DNA from: Pseudomonas cyclaminis
Lineage (GTDB): Bacteria; Pseudomonadota; Gammaproteobacteria; Pseudomonadales; Pseudomonadaceae
Assembly: GCF_015163715.1 (NCBI RefSeq)
Contig: NZ_JADDUM010000095.1
Coordinates: forward strand, 1-56,643
Reading direction: 5' to 3'
DNA length: 56,643 nucleotides
A program made the position numbers and the translations under genes. Position 1 is the first letter of the stretch; each line of letters opens with the position of its first letter. Of the stretch, positions 38,352-54,230 are shown one piece after another. The notes beneath the pieces are model-generated. The model did not search any database, was not told the origin of the DNA, and saw only the letters and a list, made by a program, of their open reading frames with translations.

Positions 38352-40457
38352 TCAGCCTTGTTTTTTGGATACAGTTTCAGCGATGTGCGCCGGAGCTGTG
38401 TTGTATTTTTTGAATTCCATAGAGTAGCTTGCGCGACCCTGGGACATGGAGCGAACGTCGGTCGCATAACCGAACATCTCACCCAACGGAACCTCGGCGC
38501 GAATCACTTTGCCGGAAACCGTGTCTTCCATACCCAAGATCATGCCGCGACGACGGTTAAGGTCGCCCATGACATCACCCATATAGTCTTCAGGTGTAAC
38601 AACTTCTACCGCCATGATTGGCTCAAGCAACTCACCACCGCCCTTCTGGGCCAGTTGCTTGGTTGCCATGGAAGCAGCCACCTTAAACGCCATCTCGTTG
38701 GAGTCGACGTCGTGGTAAGAACCGTCAAAAACGGTTGCTTTCAGGCCGATCAGCGGATAGCCGGCAACAACACCGTTCTTCATCTGCTCTTCGATGCCCT
38801 TCTGGATAGCAGGGATGTATTCCTTAGGAACCACACCACCTACTACTTCGTTCACGAATTGCAGACCTTCCTGACCTTCGTCAGCAGGAGCAAAACGGAT
38901 CCAGCAGTGACCGAACTGACCACGACCGCCGGACTGACGAACGAACTTGCCTTCGATTTCACAGTTCTTCGTGATGCGCTCACGATAGGAAACCTGAGGC
39001 TTACCGATGTTGGCTTCGACGTTGAACTCGCGGCGCATCCGGTCAACCAGGATGTCCAGGTGCAACTCGCCCATGCCAGAGATGATCGTTTGACCAGTCT
39101 CTTCATCAGTTTTAACGCGGAAAGATGGATCTTCCTGAGCAAGTTTGCCCAGAGCGATACCCATTTTTTCCTGGTCATCCTTGGTCTTAGGCTCTACGGC
39201 AACCGAAATAACCGGCTCCGGGAAGTCCATGCGAACCAGGATGATTGGCTTGTCAGCGTTGCACAAAGTCTCACCAGTGGTGACGTCCTTCATGCCGATC
39301 AGGGCCGCGATGTCACCAGCGCGCACTTCCTTGATCTCTTCACGGGCGTTTGCGTGCATTTGCACCATACGACCCACACGCTCTTTCTTACCTTTAACCG
39401 AGTTGATCACGCCGTCGCCGGAGTTCAACACGCCCGAGTAAACACGGACGAAGGTCAAGGTACCCACGAATGGGTCAGTGGCAATTTTAAATGCCAGAGC
39501 GGAGAACGGTTCTGCGTCGTCTGCATGACGCTCCAGCTCGATAGTCTCGTCATCCGGGTCAGTACCCTTGATGGCAGGAATATCAACTGGCGCCGGCAGG
39601 TAGTCGATCACAGCATCGAGAACCAGGGGAACGCCCTTGTTCTTGAAGGAAGAACCGCAAACAGCCAAGACGATTTCGCCGGCGATAGTACGCTGACGCA
39701 GAGCAGCCTTGATCTCCACGTTGGTGAGTTCTTCACCTTCGAGGTACTTGTTCATCAGATCTTCATTGGCTTCGGCGGCAGCCTCAACCATGTTGTTGCG
39801 CCACTCATCAGCCAGTTCCTGCAATTCAGCAGGGATTGGCTTACGAACAGGAACCATACCTTTGTCAGCATCATTCCAGTAAACAGCTTCCATGGTCAGC
39901 AAATCGATCTGACCTTGGAAGTTGTCTTCGGAACCGATAGCCAACTGGATTGGAACCGGGGTGTGACCCAGACGCTGCTTGATCTGACCGATCACGCGCA
40001 GGAAGTTGGCACCAGCACGGTCCATCTTGTTTACGTAAACAAGACGTGGAACGCCGTATTTGTTGGCCTGACGCCATACGGTTTCCGACTGAGGCTCAAC
40101 ACCCGAGGTACCGCAGAACACAACGACAGCGCCGTCGAGTACGCGCAGGGAACGCTCAACTTCAATGGTGAAGTCAACGTGGCCCGGAGTATCGATTACG
40201 TTGAAGCGGTGCTCATCTTTGTACTGCTTCTCGGAACCTTTCCAGAAGGCGGTAATAGCAGCAGAAGTAATGGTAATACCACGCTCCTGCTCCTGAACCA
40301 TCCAGTCTGTGGTCGCGGCGCCATCATGCACCTCGCCCATCTTGTGACTTTTGCCGGTGTAAAACAGTACGCGCTCGGTGGTGGTGGTTTTACCAGCATC
40401 CACGTGAGCAACGATACCGATGTTACGGTAGCGGCTAATCGGAGTAGTACGAGCCAT
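38352..40457 (-). CDS. fusA: Elongation factor G
   Basis: 701 residues, five domains. GTPase motifs [15 protein letters not shown] (near residue 17), DTPGHVDFT and NKMDRAGA are intact; C-terminal domains with [18 protein letters not shown] and the [13 protein letters not shown] block. Drives translocation and, with RRF, ribosome recycling. Str operon. Confidence 0.98.
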   Translation of the reverse strand: MARTTPISRYRNIGIVAHVDAGKTTTTERVLFYTGKSHKMGEVHDGAATTDWMVQEQERGITITSAAITAFWKGSEKQYKDEHRFNVIDTPGHVDFTIEVERSLRVLDGAVVVFCGTSGVEPQSETVWRQANKYGVPRLVYVNKMDRAGANFLRVIGQIKQRLGHTPVPIQLAIGSEDNFQGQIDLLTMEAVYWNDADKGMVPVRKPIPAELQELADEWRNNMVEAAAEANEDLMNKYLEGEELTNVEIKAALRQRTIAGEIVLAVCGSSFKNKGVPLVLDAVIDYLPAPVDIPAIKGTDPDDETIELERHADDAEPFSALAFKIATDPFVGTLTFVRVYSGVLNSGDGVINSVKGKKERVGRMVQMHANAREEIKEVRAGDIAALIGMKDVTTGETLCNADKPIILVRMDFPEPVISVAVEPKTKDDQEKMGIALGKLAQEDPSFRVKTDEETGQTIISGMGELHLDILVDRMRREFNVEANIGKPQVSYRERITKNCEIEGKFVRQSGGRGQFGHCWIRFAPADEGQEGLQFVNEVVGGVVPKEYIPAIQKGIEEQMKNGVVAGYPLIGLKATVFDGSYHDVDSNEMAFKVAASMATKQLAQKGGGELLEPIMAVEVVTPEDYMGDVMGDLNRRRGMILGMEDTVSGKVIRAEVPLGEMFGYATDVRSMSQGRASYSMEFKKYNTAPAHIAETVSKKQG

Positions 40458-40487
40458 AAAGCCCTCGCAAAATTAGTGAAGCTAAGA

Positions 40488-41076
<589 letters not shown>

Positions 41077-41448
41077 CTACTTAGGCTTCTTGGTACCGTA
41101 CTTCGAACGACCCTGGTTACGACCTTTAACGCCGGAAGTATCCAAGGAGCCGCGTACGGTGTGGTAACGAACACCTGGCAAGTCTTTTACACGACCGCCG
41201 CGGATCAGTACCACGCTGTGCTCTTGCAGGTTGTGGCCTTCACCGCCGATGTACGAGGAAACCTCGAAACCGTTGGTCAGACGCACACGGCATACTTTAC
41301 GCAGTGCCGAGTTAGGTTTTTTCGGCGTGGTGGTATACACACGGGTGCATACGCCACGACGTTGCGGGCAGTTCTGCAGCGCAGGCACGTCGGATTTCTC
41401 GACGATACGCTTACGCGGCTGACGTACCAGCTGGTTGATAGTTGCCAT
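41077..41448 (-). CDS. rpsL: 30S ribosomal protein S12
   Basis: 123 residues. Lys43 (TTTPKKPNS) and Lys88 (GGRVKDLPG), the positions of streptomycin-resistance changes, are wild type, and Pro42/Pro91 are also normal. First gene of the str operon with a clear upstream promoter. Confidence 0.98.
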   Translation of the reverse strand: MATINQLVRQPRKRIVEKSDVPALQNCPQRRGVCTRVYTTTPKKPNSALRKVCRVRLTNGFEVSSYIGGEGHNLQEHSVVLIRGGRVKDLPGVRYHTVRGSLDTSGVKGRNQGRSKYGTKKPK

Positions 41449-41539
41449 CTACTAGCTCCACTGTTGTCTTGCGACGCTATTGTCTTGCAAGAAAAGCAAA
41501 ATGGCAGGAACGAATTCCCGCCAAATTTAGGGGTACAAG

Positions 41540-41568
41540 AGTCTAAAGAGGATCTTGTCCCCAGTCAA
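41540..41568 (-). promoter_or_regulatory. Sigma70 promoter of the str operon
   Basis: On the minus strand TTGACT (41563-41568) and TAGACT (41540-41545) are 17 bases apart, in the rpoC-rpsL gap, about 90 bases before rpsL. It would make the str operon independent of rpoC transcription. Confidence 0.78.
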
Positions 41569-41584
41569 GGCAAGGCCCCGACCT

Positions 41585-41632
41585 CCCCACTCGTCGAACC
41601 AGGGCAAAACTGCCTCGATCCGACGAATGGGG
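41585..41632 (-). other. Long hairpin between rpoC and the str promoter
   Basis: CCCCATTCGTCG pairs with CGACGAGTGGGG on the minus-strand transcript (12 bp with one G-T), enclosing a second small stem (AGGCA with TGCCC/T). It starts about 32 bases after the rpoC stop and has no U-tract. It could be an RNase III site, a 3' stabiliser for rpoBC or a weak terminator. Confidence 0.55.
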
Positions 41633-41664
41633 CTGCCAGGGCCCAGTCTTATCTAGTGCAGAAC

Positions 41665-44600
41665 TCAGTTACCGCTTGAGTTCAGTGCTTCGGTCAGTGC
41701 AGCTTCCACTTCACTGGCGCTAACGCGCAACGGCTTGTCAGCATCACGGCGACGCTTACGCTCGCTGTGATAAGCCAAACCGGTACCCGCCGGGATCAAA
41801 CGACCCACGACCACGTTCTCTTTCAGGCCGCGCAGGTAATCGCGCTTGCCGGTTACCGCTGCTTCGGTCAGTACGCGAGTGGTCTCCTGGAAGGAGGCCG
41901 CCGAGATGAACGACTCAGTGGACAACGACGCCTTGGTGATACCCAGCAGCACACGAGTGAACTTGGAAACGAATTTCTCGTCGCCAGCCAGACGCTCGTT
42001 TTCTACCAGTACGTGAGTCAGCTCCATCTGGTCGCCCTTGATGAAACTGGAATCGCCGGATTCAGCGATTTCAACTTTCCGCAGCATCTGACGCAAAATG
42101 GTCTCGATGTGCTTGTCGTTGATTTTCACGCCTTGCAGACGGTAAACGTCCTGGATCTCGTTAACGATGTACTTGGCCAGCGCACTCACACCCAGCAGAC
42201 GCAGGATGTCGTGTGGATCGCTTGGGCCGTCGGAGATTACTTCGCCGCGGTTTACCTGTTCGCCTTCGAAGACGTTCAGGTGACGCCACTTTGGAATCAG
42301 CTCTTCGTACGGATCGGTACCGTCGTTCGGGGTGATAACCAGACGGCGCTTGCCCTTGGTCTCTTTGCCGAACGCGATGGTGCCGCTGACTTCTGCCAGA
42401 ATCGACGCTTCTTTCGGACGACGAGCTTCGAACAAGTCGGCAACACGCGGCAGACCACCGGTGATGTCGCGGGTCTTCGAAGTTTCTTGCGGGATACGCG
42501 CGATAACATCACCGATCGCGATCTTCGCACCATCCGCTACACCGACGAGGGCGTTGGCTGGCAGGAAGTACTGAGCGATTACGTCAGTGCCTGGCAGCAA
42601 CAGATCCTTGCCGTTGTCATCGACCATCTTCACGGCAGGACGGATGTCTTTACCGGCAGCTGGACGATCTTTGGCGTCGAGTACTTCAATGTTGGTCATA
42701 CCGGTCAATTCGTCAGTCTGACGCTTGATCGTGATGCCTTCTTCCATGCCCACGTAGGTCACGGTACCTTTCATTTCGGTAACGATTGGGTGAGTGTGCG
42801 GATCCCACTTCGCCACGATAGCGCCAGCGTCGACCTTGTCACCTTCTTTAACCGAAATCACAGCACCGTACGGCAGCTTGTAGCGCTCACGCTCACGACC
42901 GTAGTCATCAGCGATGGCCAGTTCACCGGAACGGGACACAGCAACCAGATGACCATCCACTCGCTCAACGTGCTTCAAATTGTGCAGACGAACGGTACCG
43001 CCATTCTTCACCTGAACGCTGTCCGCAGCGGAGGTCCGGCTTGCCGCACCACCGATGTGGAACGTACGCATGGTCAGCTGGGTACCAGGCTCACCGATCG
43101 ACTGGGCAGCGATAACGCCGACAGCTTCACCGATGTTCACCTGGTGACCACGAGCCAAGTCACGGCCGTAGCACTTGGCGCAGATGCCGTAGCGGGTTTC
43201 ACAGCTGATCGGCGAACGAACGATCACTTCGTCGATGCTGTTGAGTTCGATGAACTCGACCCACTTTTCATCTACCAAGGTGCCGGCAGGAACGATAATT
43301 TCCTCGGTGCCTGGCTTGAATACGTCACGGGCAATTACACGACCCAATACGCGTTCACCCAGCGGCTCTACAACGTCACCGCCTTCAATGTGCGGAGTCA
43401 TCAGCAAGCCGTGCTCGGTGCCGCAGTCGATCTCGGTTACAACCAGATCTTGTGCAACGTCTACCAGACGACGAGTCAGGTAACCGGAGTTAGCGGTTTT
43501 CAACGCGGTATCCGCAAGACCCTTACGAGCACCGTGAGTGGAGATGAAGTACTGGAGTACGCTCAAACCTTCACGGAAGTTCGCAGTAATCGGCGTTTCG
43601 ATGATGGAACCGTCCGGCTTGGCCATCAGGCCACGCATACCGGCGAGCTGACGGATCTGCGCAGCAGAACCCCGTGCGCCCGAGTCGGCCATCATGTACA
43701 TCGAGTTGAAGGATTCCTGGTCAACTTCGTCGCCGTGACGGTCGATGACTTTCTCTTTCGAGAGGTTGGCCATCATCGCCTTGGAGACTTCGTCGTTGGC
43801 CTTGGACCAAAGGTCGATCACTTTGTTGTACTTCTCGCCCTGTGTTACCAGGCCCGAGGCGTACTGGCTTTCGATCTCTTTCACTTCATCGGTTGCAGCT
43901 GCGATGATGCGGGCTTTTTCATCCGGGATAACGAAGTCGTTAACACCGATGGAAACGCCGGAGATGGTCGAATAAGCAAAACCGGTGTACATCAACTGGT
44001 CAGCGAAGATCACGGTCTCTTTCAAACCAACCACGCGGTAGCACTGGTTGATCAGCTTGGAGATCGCCTTTTTCTTCATCGGCAGGTTGACGACGTCGTA
44101 GGACAGACCTTTTGGCACAACTTGATACAGCAGCGCACGGCCGACAGTGGTGTCGACGATACGGGTGCCGCTCACGCTGCCGCCGTCACGGTCGTTGACG
44201 GTTTCGTTGATCCGCACTTTGACCTTGGCGTGCAGTGCGGCTTCGCCGGCACGGAACACACGGTCAACTTCTTGCAGGTCAGCGAACACACGACCTTCGC
44301 CTTTGGCGTTGATCGCTTCACGGGTCATGTAGTACAGACCCAATACAACGTCCTGCGACGGAACGATGATTGGCTCACCGTTGGCTGGCGACAGAATGTT
44401 GTTGGTCGACATCATCAACGCACGCGCTTCCAACTGGGCTTCCAGTGTCAGCGGTACGTGCACGGCCATTTGGTCGCCGTCGAAGTCGGCGTTGTACGCA
44501 GCACAGACCAGAGGGTGCAGCTGGATAGCCTTACCTTCGATCAGTACCGGTTCAAACGCTTGGATACCCAAACGGTGAAGGGTCGGTGCACGGTTGAGGA

Positions 44601-45864
44601 GAACCGGGTGTTCGCGGATCACTTCAGCGAGAACGTCCCAAACCTCTGGCAGTTCGCGCTCGACCATTTTCTTGGCCGCTTTGATGGTGGTCGCGAGACC
44701 GCGCATTTCCAGCTTGCCGAAGATGAACGGTTTGAACAGCTCAAGTGCCATCTTCTTAGGCAGACCGCACTGGTGCAGACGCAGGGTCGGGCCTACGGTA
44801 ATTACCGAACGACCGGAGTAGTCAACACGCTTGCCGAGCAAGTTCTGACGGAAACGACCTTGCTTACCCTTGATCATGTCAGCCAAGGATTTCAGAGGAC
44901 GCTTGTTCGAACCGGTGATAGCGCGACCACGACGGCCGTTGTCGAGCAGGGCATCGACCGCTTCTTGCAACATACGCTTTTCGTTGCGCACGATGATGTC
45001 CGGAGCGGACAGATCGAGCAGACGCTTCAAGCGGTTGTTACGGTTGATCACGCGGCGGTACAGGTCGTTGAGGTCGGACGTTGCGAAACGACCACCATCC
45101 AACGGTACCAGCGGACGCAGGTCTGGCGGCAGAACCGGCAGAACGGTCAGCACCATCCACTCTGGCAGGTTGCCGGAACCCTGGAAGGCTTCCATCAACT
45201 TCAGACGCTTGGACAGCTTCTTGATCTTGGTTTCGGAGTTGGTTTGCGGAATCTCTTCGCGCAGACGGCCAATCTCGTGTTCCAGGTCGATAGCGTGCAG
45301 CAGTTCGCGGACAGCTTCGGCACCCATGCGGGCATCGAAATCGTCGCCGAACTCTTCCAGCGCTTCGAAGTACTGCTCGTCGTTCAACAGCTGACCTTTT
45401 TCAAGGGTGGTCATGCCTGGATCGATAACGACATAGCTCTCGAAGTAGAGAACGCGCTCGATATCACGCAGGGTCATGTCCATCAGCAAGCCGATACGGG
45501 ACGGCAGCGATTTCAGGAACCAGATGTGGGCAACCGGCGAAGCCAGTTCGATGTGCGCCATGCGCTCACGACGAACCTTGGCCAGCGCGACTTCAACGCC
45601 GCACTTCTCGCAGATCACACCACGGTGCTTCAAGCGCTTGTACTTACCGCACAGGCACTCGTAATCCTTTACCGGGCCAAAGATTTTGGCGCAGAACAGG
45701 CCGTCACGCTCAGGTTTGAACGTACGGTAGTTGATGGTTTCCGGTTTTTTAACTTCACCGAACGACCACGAACGGATCATCTCAGGCGATGCCAATCCAA
45801 TACGGATGGCGTCGAACTCTTCGACTTGACCCTGGTTTTTCAGCAAATTCAGTAGGTCTTTCAA
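41665..45864 (-). CDS. rpoC: RNA polymerase beta' subunit
   Basis: 1399 residues, full length. N-terminal zinc site [20 protein letters not shown], active-centre [12 protein letters not shown], trigger-loop region [31 protein letters not shown] and second zinc site [15 protein letters not shown] cysteines ([13 protein letters not shown]). Catalytic half of the clamp. It follows rpoB after 64 bases. Confidence 0.99.
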   Translation of the reverse strand: MKDLLNLLKNQGQVEEFDAIRIGLASPEMIRSWSFGEVKKPETINYRTFKPERDGLFCAKIFGPVKDYECLCGKYKRLKHRGVICEKCGVEVALAKVRRERMAHIELASPVAHIWFLKSLPSRIGLLMDMTLRDIERVLYFESYVVIDPGMTTLEKGQLLNDEQYFEALEEFGDDFDARMGAEAVRELLHAIDLEHEIGRLREEIPQTNSETKIKKLSKRLKLMEAFQGSGNLPEWMVLTVLPVLPPDLRPLVPLDGGRFATSDLNDLYRRVINRNNRLKRLLDLSAPDIIVRNEKRMLQEAVDALLDNGRRGRAITGSNKRPLKSLADMIKGKQGRFRQNLLGKRVDYSGRSVITVGPTLRLHQCGLPKKMALELFKPFIFGKLEMRGLATTIKAAKKMVERELPEVWDVLAEVIREHPVLLNRAPTLHRLGIQAFEPVLIEGKAIQLHPLVCAAYNADFDGDQMAVHVPLTLEAQLEARALMMSTNNILSPANGEPIIVPSQDVVLGLYYMTREAINAKGEGRVFADLQEVDRVFRAGEAALHAKVKVRINETVNDRDGGSVSGTRIVDTTVGRALLYQVVPKGLSYDVVNLPMKKKAISKLINQCYRVVGLKETVIFADQLMYTGFAYSTISGVSIGVNDFVIPDEKARIIAAATDEVKEIESQYASGLVTQGEKYNKVIDLWSKANDEVSKAMMANLSKEKVIDRHGDEVDQESFNSMYMMADSGARGSAAQIRQLAGMRGLMAKPDGSIIETPITANFREGLSVLQYFISTHGARKGLADTALKTANSGYLTRRLVDVAQDLVVTEIDCGTEHGLLMTPHIEGGDVVEPLGERVLGRVIARDVFKPGTEEIIVPAGTLVDEKWVEFIELNSIDEVIVRSPISCETRYGICAKCYGRDLARGHQVNIGEAVGVIAAQSIGEPGTQLTMRTFHIGGAASRTSAADSVQVKNGGTVRLHNLKHVERVDGHLVAVSRSGELAIADDYGRERERYKLPYGAVISVKEGDKVDAGAIVAKWDPHTHPIVTEMKGTVTYVGMEEGITIKRQTDELTGMTNIEVLDAKDRPAAGKDIRPAVKMVDDNGKDLLLPGTDVIAQYFLPANALVGVADGAKIAIGDVIARIPQETSKTRDITGGLPRVADLFEARRPKEASILAEVSGTIAFGKETKGKRRLVITPNDGTDPYEELIPKWRHLNVFEGEQVNRGEVISDGPSDPHDILRLLGVSALAKYIVNEIQDVYRLQGVKINDKHIETILRQMLRKVEIAESGDSSFIKGDQMELTHVLVENERLAGDEKFVSKFTRVLLGITKASLSTESFISAASFQETTRVLTEAAVTGKRDYLRGLKENVVVGRLIPAGTGLAYHSERKRRRDADKPLRVSASEVEAALTEALNSSGN

Positions 45865-45928
45865 GGCCTTTCCTCCTGGCGGAGCAGAGAGCGGGCTAAA
45901 CAGCCCCGCTCTCGATTCGCGTCACGTG

Positions 45929-50002
<4,074 letters not shown>

Positions 50003-50146
50003 CAGCGTTCCCCAGCTTGGTCACCTGCTTGTTTGGCCCCTCCGACGGGAGCAGCCAGAAAATCTTGCAAACCCCATGGTTTGCACCACCGCATCGGGTG
50101 GCTACAGCGCGTTAATGGCGGCGACCGAGTCGGCAGCCAAGAACGG

Positions 50147-50175
50147 AAAAAGGCCGGTGGCAAGAGCCACCAGCC
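50147..50175 (-). terminator. rplL-rpoB attenuator
   Basis: GGCTGGTGGC-TCTT-GCCACCGGCC forms a 10-bp stem followed by five Ts on the minus strand, about 45 bases after the rplL stop and 150 before rpoB. The E. coli rplL-rpoB gap has a partial terminator at the same place, so read-through is expected to be partial. Confidence 0.82.
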
Positions 50176-50221
50176 ATCAGCCTTCAGCTTAACGCTTGGG
50201 CTGGAGACGCAATGTCGATGC

Positions 50222-50587
50222 TTACTTCAGCTCGACTTTAGCGCCTGCTTCTTCCAGAGTTGCCTTGGCTTTGTCGCCTGCATCTTTGGTCACTGCTTCC
50301 AGAACCATAGCAGGAGCGCCGTCAACTACAGCCTTGGCTTCTTTCAAGCCCAGACCGGTCAGTTCACGTACTGCCTTGATCACGTTTACTTTCTTCTCGC
50401 CAGCTTCAAGCAGCATGACGTTGAATTCGGTTTGCTCTTCAACAACGGCAGCAGCAGCAGCTGGGCCAGCGGAAGCAGCGGCAGCGGAAACGCCGAATTT
50501 TTCTTCGAAAGCTTTGATCAGCTCAACAACCTGCAGAACCGACATTTCAGCTACGGCGTTGAGGATATCGTCTTGGGAGATAGACAT
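50222..50587 (-). CDS. rplL: 50S ribosomal protein L7/L12
   Basis: 121 residues: N-terminal dimer domain, Ala-rich flexible hinge ([18 protein letters not shown]) and C-terminal factor-binding domain ending GAKVELK. Four or more copies form the stalk that recruits elongation factors. After rplJ by 78 bases. Confidence 0.98.
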   Translation of the reverse strand: MSISQDDILNAVAEMSVLQVVELIKAFEEKFGVSAAAASAGPAAAAAVVEEQTEFNVMLLEAGEKKVNVIKAVRELTGLGLKEAKAVVDGAPAMVLEAVTKDAGDKAKATLEEAGAKVELK

Positions 50588-50665
50588 TGCTGTATTTCCT
50601 GAATTGGGGGACGGCCTACGCGGCCATCGAAATAAACAAAAATACGCGAGAGAATTTGCTCAGCC

Positions 50666-51166
50666 TTAGGCTGCGGCAGCTTCTTTTTGCTCGCGAACTG
50701 CAGCCAGAGTACGAGCCAGCTTGCTGGTAGCGCCTTGAATCACGCTCATCAGCTGCGAAATGGCTTCGTCGCGGGTCGGCAGTGTTGCCAGTACGTCGAT
50801 TTGGTTAGCTGCGAGGAACTTGCCCTCGAACGCAGCTGCCTTGATCTCGAACTTATCCTGACTCTTGGCGAATTCCTTGAACAAACGGGCAGCAGCGCCT
50901 GGATGATCCTTGGAGAACGCGATCAGAGTCGGGCCAGTGAACACATCGTTGAGGACACTGTATTCAGTGTCAGCAACGGCGCGCTTGAGCAGGGTGTTAC
51001 GTACAACACGTACGTATACGCCAGCTTCACGAGCCTCTTTACGGAGTCCGGTCATAGCGCCTACTGTCACACCACGGGCATCAGCCACGACAGCGGACAG
51101 AGCAGCTTTGGCAGCCTCGTTGACTTCAGCGACGATGGCCTTCTTGTCTTCGAGATTAATTGCCAC
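50666..51166 (-). CDS. rplJ: 50S ribosomal protein L10
   Basis: 166 residues from a GTG start at 51166 ([15 protein letters not shown]) with a CAGGAG upstream. Anchors the L7/L12 stalk; the L10-L12 complex represses its own mRNA in the leader. The C-terminal helix that binds L12 is present. Confidence 0.97.
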   Translation of the reverse strand: MAINLEDKKAIVAEVNEAAKAALSAVVADARGVTVGAMTGLRKEAREAGVYVRVVRNTLLKRAVADTEYSVLNDVFTGPTLIAFSKDHPGAAARLFKEFAKSQDKFEIKAAAFEGKFLAANQIDVLATLPTRDEAISQLMSVIQGATSKLARTLAAVREQKEAAAA

Positions 51167-51366
51167 GGGTTTAACTCCTGCTTGTTACCGTTTCATCTGG
51201 CCGGAGCCGGATGTCGTTTTGGTGTCTGATTCGGTAAGGAACCGGGAGCACCATCTGCGTAGGCTTTTGGTTTAAGACTTGCGTCGCCTACGGTCTTGGA
51301 TAGCCCCCGCCAGGCAGGGACCCCAATTTTTTCCAATTGACGCAATCGCTTGCGCCAATCTGTGTC
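51167..51366 (-). promoter_or_regulatory. rplJ leader with probable L10-L12 target stem
   Basis: 200 gene-free bases between rplA and rplJ. The sequence CGTAGGC (51258-51264) pairs with GCCTACG (51286-51292), forming a stem within a longer leader, at about the place where the L10-leader autoregulatory RNA lies in other bacteria. No convincing internal promoter was found. Confidence 0.5.
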
Positions 51367-52062
51367 TTATACGTCCAGCGAGCCTTGGTCGATGACCAGA
51401 CCTGGGCCCATAGTGGTGCTCAGGGTAACGCGCTTGACGTAGATACCTTTCGAGGAAGCTGGCTTGATACGCTTCAGATCAGCGATCAGGGCTTCAACGT
51501 TTTCCTTCAGCTTGACGGCGTCGAAGCCGACTTTGCCAACGGAGGTGTGAATGATGCCGTTTTTGTCGGTGCGATAACGAACCTGACCAGCCTTGGCGTT
51601 TTTAACCGCGGTAGCTACGTCTGGGGTTACGGTGCCGACTTTAGGGTTAGGCATCAGGCCGCGTGGACCCAGGATCTGACCCAATTGACCTACAACGCGC
51701 ATTGCATCCGGGGAAGCAATAACTACGTCATAGTTCAGGTCGCCGCCTTTCATTTCGGCAGCCAGGTCGTCCATGCCAACGCGATCAGCGCCAGCGGCCA
51801 GAGCTGCTTCAGCAGCTGGACCTTGGGTGAAGACAGCTACACGTACAGTCTTGCCAGTACCGTGTGGCAGCACAGTAGCGCTACGAACGACCTGGTCGGA
51901 TTTACGTGGGTCAACACCCAGGTTTACAGCAACGTCAACAGACTCGCTGAACTTGACAGTCGACAGCTCGGTCAGCAGAGCAGCAGCGTCTACAAAGTTG
52001 TAGGACTTGCCCGCTTCGATTTTGCCGGCGATAGCCTTTTGGCGCTTGGTCAGCTTAGCCAT
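51367..52062 (-). CDS. rplA: 50S ribosomal protein L1
   Basis: 231 residues: [19 protein letters not shown] start, [15 protein letters not shown] core. L1 stalk protein; represses rplK-rplA translation in E. coli. ATG overlaps the rplK stop by one base (TAATG), coupling translation. Confidence 0.98.
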   Translation of the reverse strand: MAKLTKRQKAIAGKIEAGKSYNFVDAAALLTELSTVKFSESVDVAVNLGVDPRKSDQVVRSATVLPHGTGKTVRVAVFTQGPAAEAALAAGADRVGMDDLAAEMKGGDLNYDVVIASPDAMRVVGQLGQILGPRGLMPNPKVGTVTPDVATAVKNAKAGQVRYRTDKNGIIHTSVGKVGFDAVKLKENVEALIADLKRIKPASSKGIYVKRVTLSTTMGPGLVIDQGSLDV

Positions 52063-52493
52063 TACACACCCTCCACGTTAAGGCCCATGCTACGAGCAGA
52101 ACCGGCGATGGTACGCACGGCTGCATCCATATCAGCTGCAGTCAGATCCGCGTTTTTGGTCTTCGCGATTTCTTCCAGCTGAGCACGAGTTACGGTGCCA
52201 ACCTTAACGGTGTTAGGACGAGCGGAACCGCTAGTCAGACCAGCAGCTTTCTTAAGCAAAACCGAAGCCGGGGTCGACTTGGTTTCGAAAGTGAAGCTAC
52301 GGTCGCTGTATACAGTGATGATCACTGGAGTCGGCAGACCTGGCTCAAGACCCTGAGTACGGGCGTTGAAAGCCTTGCAGAATTCCATGATGTTCACGCC
52401 GTGCTGACCCAGAGCTGGACCAACAGGTGGGCTTGGGTTGGCCTGAGCGGCCTTCACTTGCAGCTTGATGTAAGCGGTAATCTTCTTGGCCAT
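52062..52493 (-). CDS. rplK: 50S ribosomal protein L11
   Basis: 143 residues from the ATG at 52493 ([23 protein letters not shown]). Thiostrepton/GTPase-centre region and the C-terminal RNA-binding domain ending GLNVEGV are present; trigger of RelA stringent response. Follows nusG after a hairpin. Confidence 0.98.
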   Translation of the reverse strand: MAKKITAYIKLQVKAAQANPSPPVGPALGQHGVNIMEFCKAFNARTQGLEPGLPTPVIITVYSDRSFTFETKSTPASVLLKKAAGLTSGSARPNTVKVGTVTRAQLEEIAKTKNADLTAADMDAAVRTIAGSARSMGLNVEGV

Positions 52494-52566
52494 GAGGCAC
52501 TCCAATTACGGGTTCAAACGCCTCGAAAGGCTCCCCGGTTACTTGCGCGTTTATCCCAGTGACGAC

Positions 52567-52597
52567 AAAACCCCACAGCCTAAGGCTGCGGGGTTGG
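52567..52597 (-). terminator. Hairpin between nusG and rplK
   Basis: AACCCCGCAGCC-TTA-GGCTGTGGGGTT, one mismatch, followed by TTTG on the minus strand. It is a terminator or attenuator separating secE-nusG from the rplK group, whose own promoter was not recognised. Confidence 0.8.
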
Positions 52598-52610
52598 GAT
52601 GCTTATTCAG

Positions 52611-53144
52611 CTAGACCTTCTCGACCTGGCTGAACTCCAACTCTACCGGAGTAGAGCGACCGAAAATGAGCACCGCCACTTGGATCCGGCTCTTTTCGTA
52701 GTTAACTTCTTCGACGGTACCGTTGAAATCAGCAAACGGACCATCTGTGACACGAACAACCTCACCCGGCTCGAACAACGTCTTCGGCTTAGGTTTGTCG
52801 CTACCATCAGCAACGCGACGCAGAATTGCTTCTGCCTCTTTGTCAGTGATCGGAGCAGGCTTATCAGCAGTACCGCCAATGAAACCCATGACACGAGGAG
52901 TGTCCTTGACCAAGTGCCAAGTACCTTCATTCATGTCCATCTGAACCAGCACGTAGCCAGGGAAGAACTTACGCTCACTTTTGCGCTTCTGACCATTCCG
53001 CATTTCAACCACTTCTTCAGTGGGAACCAGAATTTCGCCGAAGCCATCTTCCATGCCTGCCAGCTTTACGCGCTCCAGCAAAGAGCGCATAACATGCTTC
53101 TCGTAACCCGAGTAAGCATGCACAACGTACCAACGCTTAGCCAC
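52611..53144 (-). CDS. nusG: Transcription termination/antitermination factor NusG
   Basis: 177 residues: NGN domain ([22 protein letters not shown]) and C-terminal KOW domain ([23 protein letters not shown]). Increases elongation and links RNA polymerase to Rho or S10. Ten bases after secE. Confidence 0.98.
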   Translation of the reverse strand: MAKRWYVVHAYSGYEKHVMRSLLERVKLAGMEDGFGEILVPTEEVVEMRNGQKRKSERKFFPGYVLVQMDMNEGTWHLVKDTPRVMGFIGGTADKPAPITDKEAEAILRRVADGSDKPKPKTLFEPGEVVRVTDGPFADFNGTVEEVNYEKSRIQVAVLIFGRSTPVELEFSQVEKV

Positions 53145-53153
53145 GGGACACCC

Positions 53154-53522
53154 TTAGCCAACAATCAAGGAAACAAGCCAGCCGAGCAGGGAATCAAGCC
53201 CCCACAACAGCAACGCCATAACCAGAACAACAGCCACAACAATCAACGTGGTCTGCGTGGTTTCTTGGCGAGTCGGCCAAACGACTTTACGGATTTCGGT
53301 GCGAGCTTCCTTTACCAGAACCGCGAAAGACTTGCCTTTGGCAGTCTGCAAGCCTACAAAGGCAGCTACAGCAGCAAGAGCAAGCAAAGCGAGAACGCGG
53401 TACAGGATCGGCGAAGCAGAGTAGTACTGATTGCCAACAACGCCTACGACCACCAATGCGACCACAGCGAGCCACTTGACGAGATCGAAACGAGAGCTTT
53501 GAGCTTCAGCCTTAGGAGTCAT
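53154..53522 (-). CDS. secE: Preprotein translocase subunit SecE
   Basis: 122 residues with three hydrophobic helices (about 15-31, 39-58 and 91-118) and the conserved EARTEIRKVVWPTRQET amphipathic stretch before the last helix. Forms SecYEG with SecY at 26412. Follows tRNA-Trp and precedes nusG. Confidence 0.97.
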   Translation of the reverse strand: MTPKAEAQSSRFDLVKWLAVVALVVVGVVGNQYYSASPILYRVLALLALAAVAAFVGLQTAKGKSFAVLVKEARTEIRKVVWPTRQETTQTTLIVVAVVLVMALLLWGLDSLLGWLVSLIVG

Positions 53523-53567
53523 CTATGAAGATCCTGTGAAAAGAAAGCCAGACACACCACGTGAATC

Positions 53568-53643
53568 TGGCAGGTCAGGAGGGAATCGAACCCCCAACCT
53601 ACGGTTTTGGAGACCGTCGCTCTGCCAATTGAGCTACTGACCT
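53568..53643 (-). tRNA. tRNA-Trp (CCA anticodon)
   Basis: 76 bases with encoded CCA. The acceptor stem AGGTCAG/CTGACCT and T-loop GTTCGATTC are intact; the anticodon loop reads CTCCAAA (CCA). It stands 45 bases before secE, as usual in Pseudomonas. Confidence 0.97.
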
Positions 53644-53663
53644 AAAACAAAATCAGGCCGACC

Positions 53664-53692
53664 ATTATGCAGGCCTGAAAAAGACTTTACAA
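53664..53692 (-). promoter_or_regulatory. Promoter upstream of tRNA-Trp/secE-nusG
   Basis: On the minus strand TTGTAA (53687-53692) and CATAAT (53664-53669) are 17 bases apart. The -10 lies inside the loop of an inverted repeat, CAGGCC...GGCCTG (about 53652-53678), which is followed by TTTTGTTTT just before the tRNA and could also act as a terminator. Confidence 0.55.
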
Positions 53693-53768
53693 CAACCAAC
53701 CCCACTAGACTTGAAATCACCTGACAACATCGCCAGATACAAAACCCTCAAGCCGAGGCAGCTGTTAA

Positions 53769-53800
53769 AACAAAGGCAGATATTTTCATATCTGCCTTGT
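53769..53800 (-). terminator. Terminator after tRNA-Thr
   Basis: AAGGCAGATA and TATCTGCCTT pair around a short loop, followed by TGTTTT on the minus strand. It closes the tRNA-Tyr-Gly-Thr unit where tufB would normally follow. Confidence 0.8.
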
Positions 53801-53804
53801 TATA

Positions 53805-53880
53805 TGGAGCTCTTGAGCGGATTTGAACCGCTGACCTCACCCTTACCAAGGGTGTGCTCTACCAACTGAGCTACAAGAGC
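53805..53880 (-). tRNA. tRNA-Thr (GGT anticodon)
   Basis: 76 bases with encoded CCA; acceptor GCTCTTG/CAAGAGC; anticodon loop CTTGGTAA (GGT). Third tRNA of the Tyr-Gly-Thr cluster. Confidence 0.97.
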
Positions 53881-53905
53881 AAAACACCTGCACAACCTGC
53901 AAACT

Positions 53906-53979
<74 letters not shown>

Positions 53980-54003
53980 GGAGCTTGCAGCTCACGCTAA
54001 AAA

Positions 54004-54088
<85 letters not shown>

Positions 54089-54101
54089 TAAGCGAGCCGG
54101 C

Positions 54102-54129
54102 ATTTTACATCACGCCGACCTTCTGTCAA
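54102..54129 (-). promoter_or_regulatory. Sigma70 promoter of the tRNA-Tyr-Gly-Thr cluster
   Basis: TTGACA (54124-54129) and TAAAAT (54102-54107) with a 16-base spacer on the minus strand, then a GC-rich GCCGGCTCGC discriminator as expected for stringent control. Transcription would begin a few bases before tRNA-Tyr. Confidence 0.87.
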
Positions 54130-54230
54130 GCATTTTCTCATTTAAATTATGAGGTTAGCTGCATTGACGCCGCCTCTCATCAAATCCCCCTAAAGGTCTT
54201 CACTGCGAAGCGGGCGCCATTCTATTCAAA

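Noticed and set aside
41767..45855. A 1362-codon open frame antisense to rpoC
   Set aside because: rpoC is certain on the other strand; long antisense frames appear when high-GC codon bias avoids stops in the complementary frame. The protein has no recognisable domain.
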